NCBI GenBank assembly: GCA_018267615.1 | Contig: JAFDYD010000004.1 | Coordinates: forward strand, 210,432-274,431 | Length of the DNA stretch: 64,000 bases | Direction of reading: 5' to 3' | Source: Bacteroidota bacterium | Lineage (GTDB): Bacteria; Bacteroidota; Bacteroidia; Chitinophagales; Chitinophagaceae | Shown: one piece after another, positions 61,361 through 64,000 of the stretch | Position numbering within the stretch: position 1 is the first letter of the stretch | How the letters are laid out: each line of letters begins with the position of its first letter | The notes under the pieces: model-generated | Seen by the model: the letters and a program-made list of their open reading frames with translations, nothing else | The model's database searches: none | What the model was told of the DNA's origin: nothing | Program-made: the position numbers and the translations under genes

Positions 61361-62425
61361 TTATTCTTCTTTTATTTCGTCATTTGGATTGGCAATTACG
61401 CGGTCGCCGGCTTGAAGGTCTCCATAAATTTCTACCTTCTCAACAGACTCATTACCCGTGCTCACATTTACTTTTTTAATTTTTTGATCATTGATTTTAA
61501 AAACATATTTTCCTTCGGTAGAAATAACCAAAGCGGATTTCGGAACCGACAATGCATTTATGTTTCCTTTTGGATGAAGAATAATATCTGCATACATACC
61601 TGAAGATAAAACGCCATCTTTATTCGGCACATCGATTTCAACTCGTTCTGATCTATATTGAAGATTGATGTTCCCTGATTTTCGTGTGATCGTTCCCGTC
61701 ATCTTTTTTCCTTGGAGCGCGCTGACATAGAAATAAACGGAGTCCTTATCTTTTAGGTTGGCAGAAATGCCCTCAGGAACATCTGCCTGCAACCTCAAAT
61801 GATCCAGCTCTTTTAGCTCAAGCATCGGTTTATCTTTTGCGGAAGCGCTCACGAGTGCACCGGGATGAATATTCCGATCTGTAATAATTCCGCTGAAAGG
61901 CGCTCTGACTTTTAAATATCCCATCATCGTTTCCTGCATTTCCCAATTTGTTTTTTCTGCATTGCACAAAGAACTATCGGCTTCCATTTTGGATCTAACA
62001 GTAGAAAGGTCGAGTGGAGAAACGGCGCCTTCTGTTTTTGCAGCTTCGAGCAACCGGTTATAATGTTCTTTATCGATGGAGAAATCCGCTTTGCTACGCG
62101 CGTATTTTTCTTTTGCCTGCATAACGGCTTGGTCAAGTTCGGGTGCTTCGAGTTCCATTAATAAACTTCCTTTTGAAACTTTTGATCCTATATCGACAAA
62201 AACTGTTTTTACATACCCATTCACTTTTGGAAAAATACTTATCTCCATATATGCCGCCAACTGCGCAGGCAATTTTACAATAGATGACACGGGTGCTTTT
62301 TCTACAATTGCTGTTTTATATTCGGGAGCAGATATAGTTGAAGCTGTTTTTTTATTTTCTGCTTTGTTATCCGAACAGCCGATAGCAAAAAATATTATGA
62401 TGATAAATAAGCTGAAATATTTCAT
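61361..62425 (-). CDS. RND efflux periplasmic adaptor lipoprotein
   Basis: A 354-residue membrane-fusion protein (AcrA/MexA type). The lipobox is AIGC. A beta-barrel/lipoyl arrangement (VNGYVKTVFVDIGSKVSKGSLL) flanks an alpha-hairpin (about 100-165), followed by the second lipoyl half (APFSGIITDRNIHPGALVS) and a barrel with membrane-proximal domain (LSVPKSALVISTEGKYVF). It joins the RND pump to an outer-membrane channel. The start overlaps the pump stop as ATGA. No TolC-like gene follows; one may lie upstream beyond the window. Confidence 0.92.
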   Translation of the reverse strand: MKYFSLFIIIIFFAIGCSDNKAENKKTASTISAPEYKTAIVEKAPVSSIVKLPAQLAAYMEISIFPKVNGYVKTVFVDIGSKVSKGSLLMELEAPELDQAVMQAKEKYARSKADFSIDKEHYNRLLEAAKTEGAVSPLDLSTVRSKMEADSSLCNAEKTNWEMQETMMGYLKVRAPFSGIITDRNIHPGALVSASAKDKPMLELKELDHLRLQADVPEGISANLKDKDSVYFYVSALQGKKMTGTITRKSGNINLQYRSERVEIDVPNKDGVLSSGMYADIILHPKGNINALSVPKSALVISTEGKYVFKINDQKIKKVNVSTGNESVEKVEIYGDLQAGDRVIANPNDEIKEE

Positions 62426-64000
62426 GATGCTAAAGTTTTAATGTTTGAATCTTCAGGTAAAAGAGACACGGAAGAGAAAGATGATTTTTGACGAACCCAT
62501 CCATACACCAACGGAACAATCAATAATGCGGCGAATGTGGATGCAATTAATCCACCGATCACTGCGCGACCTAACGGTGCCGACTGATCGCCGGCTTCAC
62601 CCAATCCACTTGCCATGGGAATCATGCCAGCAATCATCGCCAGACTCGTCATTAATATTGGACGAAGACGAATACTTGCAGCTACCGTTGCTGCTTTGAA
62701 TGGATTTTTATATTCGAGTCGCAATGATTCCGCATTCGTCACAATCAGAATTGCATTTGCAACGGAAACACCCGTGCTCATAATGATTCCCATATAAGAT
62801 TGCAGGTTCAATGTGGAACCTGTAAGCAATAATAAAATCATGGAGCCGAGTAAAACCATTGGTACCGTTGATAACACCGATATTGCCACACCGAATGATT
62901 GATAATTTGCAGCGAGCAACAATAAGATTACCACAATTGCTGCTAGCAAACCATTTTGTAATGAACCAAGTGTTTCTGTTAGCAACGACGACATGCCTTT
63001 TACTTCCGCTATCAATCCTTTGGGCGGAGTTCCTAAATCAGCGATCGCCTTTTTTACTGCAGTCGTTGCGGTTCCCAAATCTTTTTTATAAATATTGGCA
63101 CTTACAGTTAAAAATCTTCGCGGACCTGAGCGATCATATTCACCGGGCAACTGATCAAAACTTATCGTGGCGATATCTGATAGTACCGGCCGCATTTTTC
63201 CTTTCACCAGCGAAATAGATTGCAATTGTTCTACGGAGTTCATAATATATTCGGGCACTTGCACCTGCACGAGATAGGTGTAAGAAGTTTTTGAATCGAG
63301 CCATTGTACTTTTTCTGTAAACCGGCTCGAGGAAGTCGCATCGGTAATGCTTCTTGCAACTTCATTCAGATTAAGCCCCAATTGTGCGAGGCGAAATCTA
63401 TCAATATCGATTTTGAGAGTAGGGAATTTTAATGGCTGAGCTATTTGTACATCGCGTAAATAATCGATTTTTTTTAATTCGCTGGTCAATCGACTTGCAT
63501 ATTCTTTCAGCTCGTCAAAATTTTTTCCTGCAACTCTTACTTCAATCGGTGTTGATGCACCCTGCGCCATGATCTTTTCCGTAAGCTCGATTGGCTCAAA
63601 TGAAATATTGATTGAAGGGTATTTTGATTTGATCGCTGCGCGAAGATTATCTTTTAATTGATCCGGATTTGTTTTGTAATGTTCATCGAACGTTATCTGT
63701 ACAACAGCTTCATGAGTGCCGCTATTAAAAATATAAAGATTGCTGGATCCATAACTGCTCGGCACCAAACCGACATAAGCGGAACTAATATCCAGATGGC
63801 CATTCACAACTGAATCGATCGTATTTAATATTGACTTTGTATCACGTTCTGTTTTTTCAAGCCTTGTTCCATCCGGCTCTTTTATTCTTAATTGCAATTG
63901 CCCATTATTTGTTTTTGGCAAAAGATCTTTACCGATAATTCCAAAGCAATATCCCGCTGCAATGAATGTAAAGAAGAGATAAATACCAACGATCATTTTT
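62422..64000 (-). CDS. RND efflux permease (AcrB/MMPL type), N-terminal part outside the window
   Basis: Runs off the right edge, so only about the C-terminal half (525 codons) is seen. It opens with the transmembrane helix before the second periplasmic loop (IGKDLLPKTNNGQLQLRIK), then the porter and docking subdomains (TPIEVRVAGKNFDELKEY), then helices TM8-12 (VVILLLLAANYQSFG, MGIIMSTGVSVANAIL, LRPILMTSLAMIAGMIPMA, SAPLGRAVIGGLIASTF). Proton-driven export of drugs or metals; because the key TM4 acidic pair is in the missing half, HAE versus HME class cannot be decided. Translationally coupled to the adaptor. Confidence 0.93.
   Translation of the reverse strand, partial: KMIVGIYLFFTFIAAGYCFGIIGKDLLPKTNNGQLQLRIKEPDGTRLEKTERDTKSILNTIDSVVNGHLDISSAYVGLVPSSYGSSNLYIFNSGTHEAVVQITFDEHYKTNPDQLKDNLRAAIKSKYPSINISFEPIELTEKIMAQGASTPIEVRVAGKNFDELKEYASRLTSELKKIDYLRDVQIAQPLKFPTLKIDIDRFRLAQLGLNLNEVARSITDATSSSRFTEKVQWLDSKTSYTYLVQVQVPEYIMNSVEQLQSISLVKGKMRPVLSDIATISFDQLPGEYDRSGPRRFLTVSANIYKKDLGTATTAVKKAIADLGTPPKGLIAEVKGMSSLLTETLGSLQNGLLAAIVVILLLLAANYQSFGVAISVLSTVPMVLLGSMILLLLTGSTLNLQSYMGIIMSTGVSVANAILIVTNAESLRLEYKNPFKAATVAASIRLRPILMTSLAMIAGMIPMASGLGEAGDQSAPLGRAVIGGLIASTFAALLIVPLVYGWVRQKSSFSSVSLLPEDSNIKTLAS

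Noticed and set aside
61227..61415. Small plus-strand reading frame between the RND adaptor and glycosidase genes
   Set aside because: It is generated by the GCAGAG hairpin and overlaps the adaptor gene antisense.

Overview
The window comes from a Bacteroidota chromosome, most likely a Chitinophagaceae-type organism. The evidence is SusC/SusD with STN-domain TonB signalling, a FecR/ECF-sigma pair, many lipoproteins and beta-barrel proteins, the Bacteroidota -7 promoter box TAnnTTTG before several genes, tRNAs without encoded CCA, and low-GC intergenic DNA. The exact genus cannot be read from the sequence.

Layout. 0-12 kb: a DUF885 metallopeptidase-like lipoprotein, an OmpA-type lipoprotein, a 7TM hybrid histidine kinase, purF, a NarL-type regulator overlapping its PAS/GAF kinase, and a SurA-like parvulin chaperone. 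12-17 kb: the housekeeping operon rimP-nusA-infB, preceded by a good promoter and a terminator-like leader hairpin, with hairpins built from the same ACAAGG unit on both sides. 17-19 kb: three small envelope or cytoplasmic proteins and a HAD phosphatase. 19-41.6 kb: a large glycan-utilisation locus on the minus strand. In transcription order it holds ECF sigma, FecR anti-sigma, SusC, SusD, a LamG lipoprotein, (terminator), a seven-haem cytochrome c, an FG-GAP/UnbV surface lipoprotein, three paralogous GH144-type glucanases, DoxX, GH43, an SGNH hydrolase and a GH3 beta-glucosidase. The three GH144 enzymes plus GH3 suggest beta-1,2-glucan (or a related glucan) as substrate.

41.8-44.9 kb: two tRNA genes with nearly identical bodies, a beta-barrel protein, hflX and a Rieske protein, separated by long perfect inverted repeats. 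44.9-47.2 kb: a decayed accessory patch beside tRNA-Asn with a DUF7660 protein, a RhuM/Fic toxin-like protein, a headless ORF and the frameshifted tail of a tyrosine recombinase. 47.2-52.9 kb: an outer-membrane receptor-DinB-NTF2 operon divergent from a LytS/LytTR two-component pair, then a YqaE/Pmp3-like membrane peptide. 53.2-64 kb: an NAD(P)-binding protein, an exported haloacid-dehalogenase-like protein, an S9 peptidase, a membrane adenylate-cyclase/TPR fusion, an (alpha/alpha)6 glycosidase lipoprotein, and an RND efflux adaptor with a permease cut by the window edge.

A recurring theme is structural DNA between genes. At least eight long inverted repeats occur, several perfect over 28-53 bp. 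One occurs in two related copies 37 kb apart, and another type occurs in two copies bracketing the translation-factor operon. No CRISPR array, rRNA, intact transposase or replication origin was seen. Family names come from motif recognition; no database search was made.
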